Shown here one piece after another: positions 30,077-43,600 of a stretch of DNA of 64,000 bases. The DNA is taken from contig NC_092647.1 of the NCBI RefSeq assembly GCF_039555335.1, positions 17,517,993 to 17,581,992 of the forward strand. The letters are read 5' to 3'. The stretch comes from Amphiura filiformis (lineage: Eukaryota > Echinodermata > Ophiuroidea > Amphilepidida > Amphiuridae). Position numbers and translations under genes: made by a program. Under the pieces are notes generated by a model. That model ran no database searches and had not been told where the DNA came from. It saw only the letters and a list, made by a program, of their open reading frames with translations. Numbering within the stretch: position 1 is the stretch's first letter; the number at the start of each line of letters is the position of its first letter.

Positions 30077-31466
30077 GGGTGCACAATAGTAATAAATTTC
30101 CCTATACTTTGTGTACAAAATGGCCTCTATTCAAATGGCTCTACCTACCTTACGAAGCGACTCAATTTTTCAAAGTGATGTTTTCCTGACTGACAAACAT
30201 ACAAGCAAGTAAACAAACTAAATTAAATATATTGGTGACCATTGAATTTTCGAGCTACCGGACCACGAATGCAATACACTTTTTTCACCCAATTTTCAAA
30301 ATAGAAGCACTTGTGATTTTACCTAGAAGCAGCCGGTTTAAGAAATACATGAAAAATCTGAATAAAAGCCCAGAATCTTTTCCAATCTTGGTAGATGCTT
30401 AGATTCAAGCCTACATTTATTACCTGGCACAAATTTTTCCCAAAATCTGCACAATTTTTTTGGTTTTTTATATTGATTTATAGTTGGTTAACTTTTACCG
30501 AAATGTAAAAACACCGCAGATCAGGACGGAATCCCACAAGAGACATTATTTGGTGATGTGAAATCTTCACGGACCTCAAGATGTTTGATTTTATAATTTC
30601 CTAAGAGTTTTAATACTAATTAACATTATATAACTTCACTTTGAGTGACCGATCACAAGTTGACATTTTTGGGGCCAAATTCAACTTGGCGCCAATTAAA
30701 TAATGTGCTATCTACTGTAGATAGCACATGTAATGGAACAAATTAAAATCAATTTATTTTGACAATGTTGATCCCAATCTGTAGGCCTATAATGTCTGAG
30801 ACATGAAGTTAATTTGGTAATGCACGCAAACAAACAAACATAAAGGCTGCTGGAGCTCATGACACGGGCCTTGGATCAGGTAAACTTACCTTATGTGTGT
30901 GTAGAAAGGGGGGGTAGGCAGGCTAAACTTATGACAGACAGCAAGACAGACACACAGATATAACAGAAGCAGCAGGGAAAACATGACCACAAAGGCAAAT
31001 GCATGAATTATACAAGTGTTGAATTACATGGGTCTTTGATCATGTTGGTGAAATCATAAGCTTAGCCTAGCCACCCCCCCCAATCCAGGCAGTTACATAA
31101 CAGTGCCACCATACCGATGTTTTCTCCATCTCCAATTTGGCTGCCTGTCATAATTAAGCTTAGCCTACCCTACACACACACACCCACAAAAGGTAAGCTT
31201 ACCTGTTCATGCATTGACCTAACAGTGCCTCTATACTGATATTTCTCCAAGTCTCCAATTTCGGGCCATAACTCACCTTAGCACTGATAGCCTAGTAGGC
31301 CTAAAAGTTGCTTTTTTCTGCAATTTTAGCTATAAATTATATGAATTACAATCAAAAACACCTCATCAGTCAATATGCAAATGCTAATCAAAACTTGTTT
31401 GGCACAGGTCTAACTTGCTGAATCAAAACGTCTTCCGCATAGGCTCACACACGTACTCTCGCTTGA
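30077..31466 (+). repeat. Array block 5: one A+B unit
   Basis: A 30077-30567, B 30568-31466. Confidence 0.92.
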
Positions 31467-32366
31467 CACGGACCTCAAGATGTTTGATTTTATAATTTCC
31501 TAAGAGTTTTAATACTAATTAACATTATATAACTTCACTTTGAGTGACCGATCACAAGTTGACATTTTGGGGCCAAATTCAACTTGGCGCCAATTCAAAT
31601 AATGTGCTATCTACTGTAGATAGCACATGTAATGGAACAAATTAAAATCAATTTATTTTGACAATGTTGATCCCAATCTGTAGGCCTATAATGTCTGAGA
31701 CATGAAGTTAATTTGGTAATGCACGCAAACAAACAAACATAAAGGCTGCTGGAGCTCATGACACGGGCCTTGGATCAGGTAAACTTACCTTATGTGTGTG
31801 TAGAAAGGGGGGGGGTAGGCAGGCTAAACTTATGACAGACAGCAAGACAGACACACAGATATAACAGAAGCAGCAGGGAAAACATGACCACAAAGGCAAA
31901 TGCATGAATTATACAAGTGTTGAATTACATGGGTCTTTGATCATGTTGGTGAAATCATAAGCTTAGCCTAGCCACCCCCCCAATCCAGGCAGTTACATAA
32001 CAGTGCCACCATACCGATGTTTTCTCCATCTCCAATTTGGCTGCCTGTCATAATTAAGCTTAGCCTACCCTACACACACACACCCACAAAAGGTAAGCTT
32101 ACCTGTTCATGCATTGACCTAACAGTGCCTCTATACTGATATTTCTCCAAGTCTCCAATTTCGGGCCATAACTCACCTTAGCACTGATAGCCTAGTAGGC
32201 CTAAAAGTTGCTTTTTTCTGCAATTTTAGCTATAAATTATATGAATTACAATCAAAAACACCTCATCAGTCAATATGCAAATGCTAATCAAAACTTGTTT
32301 GGCACAGGTCTAACTTGCTGAATCAAAACGTCTTCCGCATAGGCTCACACACGTACTCTCGCTTGA
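31467..32366 (+). repeat. Array block 6: one B-only unit
   Basis: Entered through GCTTGACACGG, the same junction type as at 24194. Confidence 0.92.
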
Positions 32367-35300
32367 GGGTGCACAATAGTAATAAATTTCCCTATACTTT
32401 GTGTACAAAATGGCCTCTATTCAAATGGCTCTACCTACCTTACGAAGCGACTCAATTTTTCAAAGTGATGTTTTCCTGACTGACAAACATACAAGCAAGT
32501 AAACAAACTAAATTAAATATATTGGTGACCATTGAATTTTCGAGCTACCGGACCACGAATGCAATACACTTTTTTCACCCAATTTTCAAAATAGAAGCAC
32601 TTGTGATTTTACCTAGAAGCAGCCGGTTTAAGAAATACATGAAAAATCTGAATAAAAGCCCAGAATCTTTTCCAATCTTGGTAGATGCTTAGATTCAAGC
32701 CTACATTTATTACCTGGCACAAATTTTTCCCAAAATCTGCACAATTTTTTGGTTTTTAATATTGATTTATAGTTGGTTAACTTTTACCGAAATGTAAAAA
32801 CACCGCAGATCAGGACGGAATCCCACAAGAGACATTATTTGGTGATGTGAAATCTTCACGGACCTCAAGATGTTTGATTTTATAATTTCCTAAGAGTTTT
32901 AATACTAATTAACATTATATAACTTCACTTTGAGTGACCGATCACAAGTTGACATTTTTGGGGCCAAATTCAACTTGGCGCCAATTCAAATAATGTGCTA
33001 TCTACTGTAGATAGCACATGTAATGGAACAAATTAAAATCAATTTATTTTGACAATGTTGATCCCAATCTGTAGGCCTATAATGTCTGAGACATGAAGTT
33101 AATTTGGTAATGCACGCAAACAAACAAACATAAAGGCTGCTGGAGCTCATGACACGGGCCTTGGATCAGGTAAACTTACCTTATGTGTGTGTAGAAAGGG
33201 GGGGGGGGGGTAGGCAGGCTAAACTTATGACAGACAGCAAGACAGACACACAGATATAACAGAAGCAGCAGGGAAAACATGACCACAAAGGCAAATGCAT
33301 GAATTATACAAGTGTTGAATTACATGGGTCTTTGATCATGTTGGTGAAATCATAAGCTTAGCCTAGCCACCCCCCCAATCCAGGCAGTTACATAACAGTG
33401 CCACCATACCGATGTTTTCTCCATCTCCAATTTGGCTGCCTGTCATAATTAAGCTTAGCCTACCCTACACACACACACCCACAAAAGGTAAGCTTACCTG
33501 TTCATGCATTGACCTAACAGTGCCTCTATACTGATATTTCTCCAAGTCTCCAATTTCGGGCCATAACTCACCTTAGCACTGATAGCCTAGTAGGCCTAAA
33601 AGTTGCTTTTTTCTGCAATTTTAGCTATAAATTATATGAATTACAATCAAAAACACCTCATCAGTCAATATGCAAATGCTAATCAAAACTTGTTTGGCAC
33701 AGGTCTAACTTGCTGAATCAAAACGTCTTCCGCATAGGCTCACACACGTACTCTCGCTTGAGGGTGCACAATAGTAATAAATTTCCCTATACTTTGTGTA
33801 CAAAATGGCCTCTATTCAAATGGCTCTACCTACCTTACGAAGCGACTCAATTTTTCAAAGTGATGTTTTCCTGACTGACAAACATACAAGCAAGTAAACA
33901 AACTAAATTAAATATATTGGTGACCATTGAATTTTCGAGCTACCGGACCACGAATGCAATACACTTTTTTCACCCAATTTTCAAAATAGAAGCACTTGTG
34001 ATTTTACCTAGAAGCAGCCGGTTTAAGAAATACATGAAAAATCTGAATAAAAGCCCAGAATCTTTTCCAATCTTGGTAGATGCTTAGATTCAAGCCTACA
34101 TTTATTACCTGGCACAAATTTTTCCCAAAATCTGCACAATTTTTTGGTTTTAATATTGATTTATAGTTGGTTAACTTTTACCGAAATGTAAAAACACCGC
34201 AGATCAGGACGGAATCCCACAAGAGACATTATTTGGTGATGTGAAATCTTCACGGACCTCAAGATGTTTGATTTTATAATTTCCTAAGAGTTTTAATACT
34301 AATTAACATTATATAACTTCACTTTGAGTGACCGATCACAAGTTGACATTTTTGGGGCCAAATTCAACTTGGCGCCAATTAAATAATGTGCTATCTACTG
34401 TAGATAGCACATGTAATGGAACAAATTAAAATCAATTTATTTTGACAATGTTGATCCCAATCTGTAGGCCTATAATGTCTGAGACATGAAGTTAATTTGG
34501 TAATGCACGCAAACAAACAAACATAAAGGCTGCTGGAGCTCATGACACGGGCCTTGGATCAGGTAAACTTACCTTATGTGTGTGTAGAAAGGGGGGGGTA
34601 GGCAGGCTAAACTTATGACAGACAGCAAGACAGACACACAGATATAACAGGAGCAGCAGGGAAAACATGACCACAGCGGCAAATGCATGAATTATACAAG
34701 TGTTGAATTACATGGGTCTTTGATCATGTTGGTGAAATCATAAGCTTAGCCTAGCCACCCCCCAATCCAGGCAGTTACATAACAGTGCCACCATACCGAT
34801 GTTTTCTCCATCTCCAATTTGGCTGCCTGTCATAATTAAGCTTAGCCTACCCTACACACACACACCCACAAAAGGTAAGCTTACCTGTTCATGCATTGAC
34901 CTAACAGTGCCTCTATACTGATATTTCTCCAAGTCTCCAATTTCGGGCCATAACTCACCTTAGCACTGATAGCCTAGTAGGCCTAAAAGTTGCTTTTTTC
35001 TGCAATTTTAGCTATAAATTATATGAATTACAATCAAAAACACCTCATCAGTCAATATGCAAATGCTAATCAAAACTTGTTTGGCACAGGTCTAACTTGC
35101 TGAATCAAAACGTCTTCCGCATAGGCTCACACACGTACTCTCGCTTGAGGGTGCACAATAGTAATAAATTTCCCTATACTTTGTGTACAAAATGGCCTCT
35201 ATTCAAATGGCTCTACCTACCTTACGAAGCGACTCAATTTTTCAAAGTGATGTTTTCCTGACTGACAAACATACAAGCAAGTAAACAAACTAAATTAAAT

Positions 35301-36537
35301 ATATTGGTGACCATTGAATTTTCGAGCTACCGGACCACGAATGCAATACACTTTTTTCACCCAATTTTCAAAATAGAAGCACTTGTGATTTTACCTAGAA
35401 GCAGCCGGTTTAAGAAATACATGAAAAATCTGAATAAAAGCCCAGAATCTTTTCCAATCTTGGTAGATGCTTAGATTCAAGCCTACATTTATTACCTGGC
35501 ACAAATTTTTCCCAAAATCTGCACAATTTTTTGGTTTTTAATATTGATTTATAGTTGGTTAACTTTTACCGAAATGTAAAAACACCGCAGATCAGGACGG
35601 AATCCCACAAGAGACATTATTTGGTGATGTGAAATCTTCACGGACCTCAAGATGTTTGATTTTATAATTTCCTAAGAGTTTTAATACTAATTAACATTAT
35701 ATAACTTCACTTTGAGTGACCGATCACAAGTTGACATTTGGGGCCAAATTCAACTTGGCGCCAAATTCAAATAATGTGCTATCTACTGTAGATAGCACAT
35801 GTAATGGAACAAATTAAAATCAATTTATTTTGACAATGTTGATCCCAATCTGTAGGCCTATAATGTCTGAGACATGAAGTTAATTTGGTAATGCACGCAA
35901 ACAAACAAACATAAAGGCTGCTGGAGCTCATGACACGGGCCTTGGATCAGGTAAACTTACCTTATGTGTGTGTAGAAAGGGGGGGGTAGGCAGGCTAAAC
36001 TTATGACAGACAGCAAGACAGACACACAGATATAACAGAAGCAGCAGGGAAAACATGACCACAAAGGCAAATGCATGAATTATACAAGTGTTGAATTACA
36101 TGGGTCTTTGATCATGTTGGTGAAATCATAAGCTTAGCCTAGCCACCCCCCCCCAATCCAGGCAGTTACATAACAGTGCCACCATACCGATGTTTTCTCC
36201 ATCTCCAATTTGGCTGCCTGTCATAATTAAGCTTAGCCTACCCTACACACACACACCCACAAAAGGTAAGCTTACCTGTTCATGCATTGACCTAACAGTG
36301 CCTCTATACTGATATTTCTCCAAGTCTCCAATTTCGGGCCATAACTCACCTTAGCACTGATAGCCTAGTAGGCCTAAAAGTTGCTTTTTTCTGCAATTTT
36401 AGCTATAAATTATATGAATTACAATCAAAAACACCTCATCAGTCAATATGCAAATGCTAATCAAAACTTGTTTGGCACAGGTCTAACTTGCTGAATCAAA
36501 ACGTCTTCCGCATAGGCTCACACACGTACTCTCGCTT
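32367..36537 (+). repeat. Array block 7: three A+B units
   Basis: Starts 32367, 33762 and 35149. The first has a 12-base G run near 33198. The second carries private changes (AACAGGAGCAGCAGG, CCACAGCGGC). Confidence 0.92.
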
Positions 36538-37440
36538 CACGGACCTCAAGATGTTTGATTTTATAATTTCCTAAGAGTTTTAATACTAATTAACATTATA
36601 TAACTTCACTTTGAGTGACCGATCACAAGTTGACATTTTTGGGGCCAAATTCAACTTGGCGCCAAATTCAAATAATGTGCTATCTACTGTAGATAGCACA
36701 TGTAATGGAACAAATTAAAATCAATTTATTTTGACAATGTTGATCCCAATCTGTAGGCCTATAATGTCTGAGACATGAAGTTAATTTGGTAATGCACGCA
36801 AACAAACAAACATAAAGGCTGCTGGAGCTCATGACACGGGCCTTGGATCAGGTAAACTTACCTTATGTGTGTGTAGAAAGGGGGGGGGTAGGCAGGCTAA
36901 ACTTATGACAGACAGCAAGACAGACACACAGATATAACAGAAGCAGCATGGGGAAACATGACCACAAAGGCAAATGCATGAATTATACAAGTGTTGAATT
37001 ACATGGGTCTTTGATCATGTTGGTGAAATCATAAGCTTAGCCTAGCCACCCCCCCAATCCAGGCAGTTACATAACAGTGCCACCATACCGATGTTTTCTC
37101 CATCTCCAATTTGGCTGCCTGTCATAATTAAGCTTAGCCTACCCTACACACACACACCCACAAAAGGTAAGCTTACCTGTTCATGCATTGACCTAACAGT
37201 GCCTCTATACTGATATTTCTCCAAGTCTCCAATTTCGGGCCATAACTCACCTTAGCACTGATAGCCTAGTAGGCCTAAAAGTTGCTTTTTTCTGCAATTT
37301 TAGCTATAAATTATATGAATTACAATCAAAAACACCTCATCAGTCAATATGCAAATGCTAATCAAAACTTGTTTGGCACAGGTCTAACTTGCTGAATCAA
37401 AACGTCTTCCGCATAGGCTCACACACGTACTCTCGCTTGA
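36538..37440 (+). repeat. Array block 8: one B-only unit
   Basis: Entered through GCTTCACGG. Private change AGCAGCATGGGGAAAC. Confidence 0.92.
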
Positions 37441-38826
37441 GGGTGCACAATAGTAATAAATTTCCCTATACTTTGTGTACAAAATGGCCTCTATTCAAAT
37501 GGCTCTACCTACCTTACGAAGCGACTCAATTTTTCAAAGTGATGTTTTCCTGACTGACAAACATACAAGCAAGTAAACAAACTAAATTAAATATATTGGT
37601 GACCATTGAATTTTCGAGCTACCGGACCACGAATGCAATACACTTTTTTCACCCAATTTTCAAAATAGAAGCACTTGTGATTTTACCTAGAAGCAGCCGG
37701 TTTAAGAAATACATGAAAAATCTGAATAAAAGCCCAGAATCTTTTCCAATCTTGGTAGATGCTTAGATTCAAGCCTACATTTATTACCTGGCACAAATTT
37801 TTCCCAAAATCTGCACAATTTTTTGGTTTTAATATTGATTTATAGTTGGTTAACTTTTACCGAAATGTAAAAACACCGCAGATCAGGACGGAATCCCACA
37901 AGAGACATTATTTGGTGATGTGAAATCTTCACGGACCTCAAGATGTTTGATTTTATAATTTCCTAAGAGTTTTAATACTAATTAACATTATATAACTTCA
38001 CTTTGAGTGACCGATCACAAGTTGACATTTTTGGGGCCAAATTCAACTTGGCGCCAAATTCAAATAATGTGCTATCTACTGTAGATAGCACATGTAATGG
38101 AACAAATTAAAATCAATTTATTTTGACAATGTTGATCCCAATCTGTAGGCCTATAATGTCTGAGACATGAAGTTAATTTGGTAATGCACGCAAACAAACA
38201 AACATAAAGGCTGCTGGAGCTCATGACACGGGCCTTGGATCAGTAAACTTACCTTATGTGTGTGTAGAAAGGGGGGGGTAGGCAGGCTAAACTTATGACA
38301 GACAGCAAGACAGACACACAGATATAACAGAAGCAGCAGGGAAAACATGACCACAAAGGCAAATGCATGAATTATACAAGTGTTGAATTACATGGGTCTT
38401 TGATCATGTTGGTGAAATCATAAGCTTAGCCTAGCCACCCCCCCATCCAGGCAGTTACATAACAGTGCCACCATACCGATGTTTTCTCCATCTCCAATTT
38501 GGCTGCCTGTCATAATTAAGCTTAGCCTACCCTACACACACACACCCACAAAAGGTAAGCTTACCTGTTCATGCATTGACCTAACAGTGCCTCTATACTG
38601 ATATTTCTCCAAGTCTCCAATTTCGGGCCATAACTCACCTTAGCACTGATAGCCTAGTAGGCCTAAAAGTTGCTTTTTTCTGCAATTTTAGCTATAAATT
38701 ATATGAATTACAATCAAAAACACCTCATCAGTCAATATGCAAATGCTAATCAAAACTTGTTTGGCACAGGTCTAACTTGCTGAATCAAAACGTCTTCCGC
38801 ATAGGCTCACACACGTACTCTCGCTT
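37441..38826 (+). repeat. Array block 9: one A+B unit
   Basis: Lacks one G in GGATCAGTAAAC, which by chance opens a 67-codon minus-strand frame found in no other unit. Confidence 0.92.
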
Positions 38827-40625
38827 GACGGACCTCAAGATGTTTGATTTTATAATTTCCTAAGAGTTTTAATACTAATTAACATTATATAACTTCACTT
38901 TGAGTGACCGATCACAAGTTGACATTTTGGGGCCAAATTCAACTTGGCCCAATTCAAATAATGTGCTATCTACTGTAGATAGCACATGTAATGGAACAAA
39001 TTAAAATCAATTTATTTTGACAATGTTGATCCCAATCTGTAGGCCTATAATGTCTGAGACATGAAGTTAATTTGGTAATGCACGCAAACAAACAAACATA
39101 AAGGCTGCTGGAGCTCATGACACGGGCCTTGGATCAGGTAAACTTACCTTATGTGTGTGTAGAAAGGGGGGGGTAGGCAGGCTAAACTTATGACAGACAG
39201 CAAGACAGACACACAGATATAACAGAAGCAGCAGGGAAAACACGACCACAAAGGCAAATGCATGAATTATACAAGTGTTGAATTACATGGGTCTTTGATC
39301 ATGTTGGTGAAATCATAAGCTTAGCCTAGCCACCCCCCCAATCCAGGCAGTTACATAACAGTGCCACCATACCGATGTTTTCTCCATCTCCAATTTGGCT
39401 GCCTGTCATAATTAAGCTTAGCCTACCCTACACACACACACCCACAAAAAAGGTAAGCTTACCTGTTCATGCATTGACCTAACAGTGCCTCTATACTGAT
39501 ATTTCTCCAAGTCTCCAATTTCGGGCCATAACTCACCTTAGCACTGATAGCCTAGTAGGCCTAAAAGTTGCTTTTTTCTGCAATTTTAGCTATAAATTAT
39601 ATGAATTACAATCAAAAACACCTCATCAGTCAATATGCAAATGCTAATCAAAACTTGTTTGGCACAGGTCTAACTTGCTGAATCAAAACGTCTTCCGCAT
39701 AGGCTCACACACGTACTCTCGCTTCACGGACCTCAAGATGTTTGATTTTATAATTTCCTAAGAGTTTTAATACTAATTAACATTATATAACTTCACTTTG
39801 AGTGACCGATCACAAGTTGACATTTTTGGGGCCAAATTCAACTTGGCGCCAAATTCAAATAATGTGCTATCTACTGTAGATAGCACATGTAATGGAACAA
39901 ATTAAAATCAATTTATTTTGACAATGTTGATCCCAATCTGTAGGCCTATAATGTCTGAGACATGAAGTTAATTTGGTAATGCACGCAAACAAACAAACAT
40001 AAAGGCTGCTGGAGCTCATGACACGGGCCTTGGATCAGGTAAACTTACCTTATGTGTGTGTAGAAAGGGGGGTAGGCAGGCTAAACTTATGACAGACAGC
40101 AAGACAGACACACAGATATAACAGAAGCAGCAGGGAAAACATGACCACAAAGGCAAATGCATGAATTATACAAGTGTTGAATTACATGGGTCTTTGATCA
40201 TGTTGGTGAAATCATAAGCTTAGCCTAGCCACCCCCCCCCAATCCAGGCAGCTACATAACAGTGCCACCATACCGATGTTTTCTCCATCTCCAATTTGGC
40301 TGCCTGTCATAATTAAGCTTAGCCTACCCTACACACACACACCCACAAAAGGTAAGCTTACCTGTTCATGCATTGACCTAACAGTGCCTCTATACTGATA
40401 TTTCTCCAAGTCTCCAATTTCGGGCCATAACTCACCTTAGCACTGATAGCCTAGTAGGCCTAAAAGTTGCTTTTTTCTGCAATTTTAGCTATAAATTATA
40501 TGAATTACAATCAAAAACACCTCATCAGTCAATATGCAAATGCTAATCAAAACTTGTTTGGCACAGGTCTAACTTGCTGAATCAAAACGTCTTCCGCATA
40601 GGCTCACACACGTACTCTCGCTTGA
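38827..40625 (+). repeat. Array block 10: two B-only units
   Basis: Starts 38827 (GCTTGACGG junction) and 39725 (GCTTCACGG junction). Confidence 0.92.
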
Positions 40626-43600
40626 GGGTGCACAATAGTAATAAATTTCCCTATACTTTGTGTACAAAATGGCCTCTATTCAAATGGCTCTACCTACCTT
40701 ACGAAGCGACTCAATTTTTCAAAGTGATGTTTTCCTGACTGACAAACATACAAGCAAGTAAACAAACTAAATTAAATATATTGGTGACCATTGAATTTTC
40801 GAGCTACCGGACCACGAATGCAATACACTTTTTTCACCCAATTTTCAAAATAGAAGCACTTGTGATTTTACCTAGAAGCAGCCGGTTTAAGAAATACATG
40901 AAAAATCTGAATAAAAGCCCAGAATCTTTTCCAATCTTGGTAGATGCTTAGATTCAAGCCTACATTTATTACCTGGCACAAATTTTTCCCAAAATCTGCA
41001 CAATTTTTTGGTTTTAATATTGATTTATAGTTGGTTAACTTTTACCGAAATGTAAAAACACCGCAGATCAGGACGGAATCCCACAAGAGACATTATTTGG
41101 TGATGTGAAATCTTCACGGACCTCAAGATGTTTGATTTTATAATTTCCTAAGAGTTTTAATACTAATTAACATTATATAACTTCACTTTGAGTGACCGAT
41201 CACAAGTTGACATTTTTTTTTTTTTTTCAACTTGGCGCCAAATTCAAATAATGTGCTATCTACTGTAGATAGCACATGTAATGGAACAAATTAAAATCAA
41301 TTTATTTTGACAATGTTGATCCCAATCTGTAGGCCTATAATGTCTGAGACATGAAGTTAATTTGGTAATGCACGCAAACAAACAAACATAAAGGCTGCTG
41401 GAGCTCATGACACGGGCCTTGGATCAGGTAAACTTACCTTATGTGTGTGTAGAAAGGGGGGGGGGTAGGCAGGCTAAACTTATGACAGACAGCAAGACAG
41501 ACACACAGATATAACAGAAGCAGCAGGGAAAACATGACCACAAAGGCAAATGCATGAATTATACAAGTGTTGAATTACATGGGTCTTTGATCATGTTGGT
41601 GAAATCATAAGCTTAGCCTAGCCACCCCCCCCAATCCAGGCAGTTACATAACAGTGCCACCATACCGATGTTTTCTCCATCTCCAATTTGGCTGCCTGTC
41701 ATAATTAAGCTTAGCCTACCCTACACACACACACCCACAAAAGGTAAGCTTACCTGTTCATGCATTGACCTAACAGTGCCTCTATACTGATATTTCTCCA
41801 AGTCTCCAATTTCGGGCCATAACTCACCTTAGCACTGATAGCCTAGTAGGCCTAAAAGTTGCTTTTTTCTGCAATTTTAGCTATAAATTATATGAATTAC
41901 AATCAAAAACACCTCATCAGTCAATATGCAAATGCTAATCAAAACTTGTTTGGCACAGGTCTAACTTGCTGAATCAAAACGTCTTCCGCATAGGCTCACA
42001 CACGTACTCTCGCTTGAGGGTGCACAATAGTAATAAATTTCCCTATACTTTGTGTACAAAATGGCCTCTATTCAAATGGCTCTACCTACCTTACGAAGCG
42101 ACTCAATTTTTCAAAGTGATGTTTTCCTGACTGACAAACATACAAGCAAGTAAACAAACTAAATTAAATATATTGGTGACCATTGAATTTTCGAGCTACC
42201 GGACCACGAATGCAATACACTTTTTTCACCCAATTTTCAAAATAGAAGCACTGTGATTTTACCTAGAAGCAGCCGGTTTAAGAAATACATGAAAAATCTG
42301 AATAAAAGCCCAGAATCTTTTCCAATCTTGGTAGATGCTTAGATTCAAGCCTACATTTATTACCTGGCACAAATTTTTCCCAAAATCTGCACAATTTTTT
42401 GGTTTTTAATATTGATTTATAGTTGGTTAACTTTTACCGAAATGTAAAAACACCGCAGATCAGGACGGAATCCCACAAGAGACATTATTTGGTGATGTGA
42501 AATCTTCACGGACCTCAAGATGTTTGATTTTATAATTTCCTAAGAGTTTTAATACTAATTAACATTATATAACTTCACTTTGAGTGACCGATCACAAGTT
42601 GACATTTTTGGGGCCAAATTCAACTTGGCGCCAAATTCAAATAATGTGCTATCTACTGTAGATAGCACATGTAATGGAACAAATTAAAATCAATTTATTT
42701 TGACAATGTTGATCCCAATCTGTAGGCCTATAATGTCTGAGACATGAAGTTAATTTGGTAATGCACGCAAACAAACAAACATAAAGGCTGCTGGAGCTCA
42801 TGACACGGGCCTTGGATCAGGTAAACTTACCTTATGTGTGTGTAGAAAGGGGGGGATAGGCAGGCTAAACTTATGACAGACAGCAAGACAGACACACAGA
42901 TATAACAGAAGCAGCAGGGAAAACATGACCACAAAGGCAAATGCATGAATTATACAAGTGTTGAATTACATGGGTCTTTGATCATGTTGGTGAAATCATA
43001 AGCTTAGCCTAGCCACCCCCCCCCCAATCCAGGCAGTTACATAACAGTGCCACCATACCGATGTTTTCTCCATCTCCAATTTGGCTGCCTGTCATAATTA
43101 AGCTTAGCCTACCCTACACACACACACCCACAAAAGGTAAGCTTACCTGTTCATGCATTGACCTAACAGTGCCTCTATACTGATATTTCTCCAAGTCTCC
43201 AATTTCGGGCCATAACTCACCTTAGCACTGATAGCCTAGTAGGCCTAAAAGTTGCTTTTTTCTGCAATTTTAGCTATAAATTATATGAATTACAATCAAA
43301 AACACCTCATCAGTCAATATGCAAATGCTAATCAAAACTTGTTTGGCACAGGTCTAACTTGCTGAATCAAAACGTCTTCCGCATAGGCTCACACACGTAC
43401 TCTCGCTTGAGGGTGCACAATAGTAATAAATTTCCCTATACTTTGTGTACAAAATGGCCTCTATTCAAATGGCTCTACCTACCTTACGAAGCGACTCAAT
43501 TTTTCAAAGTGATGTTTTCCTGACTGACAAACATACAAGCAAGTAAACAAACTAAATTAAATATATTGGTGACCATTGAATTTTCGAGCTACCGGACCAC

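Noticed and set aside
38151..38354. 67-codon minus-strand ORF inside the satellite
   Set aside because: It exists only because this unit lacks one G in GGATCAGGTAAAC; the frame is closed in the other units.
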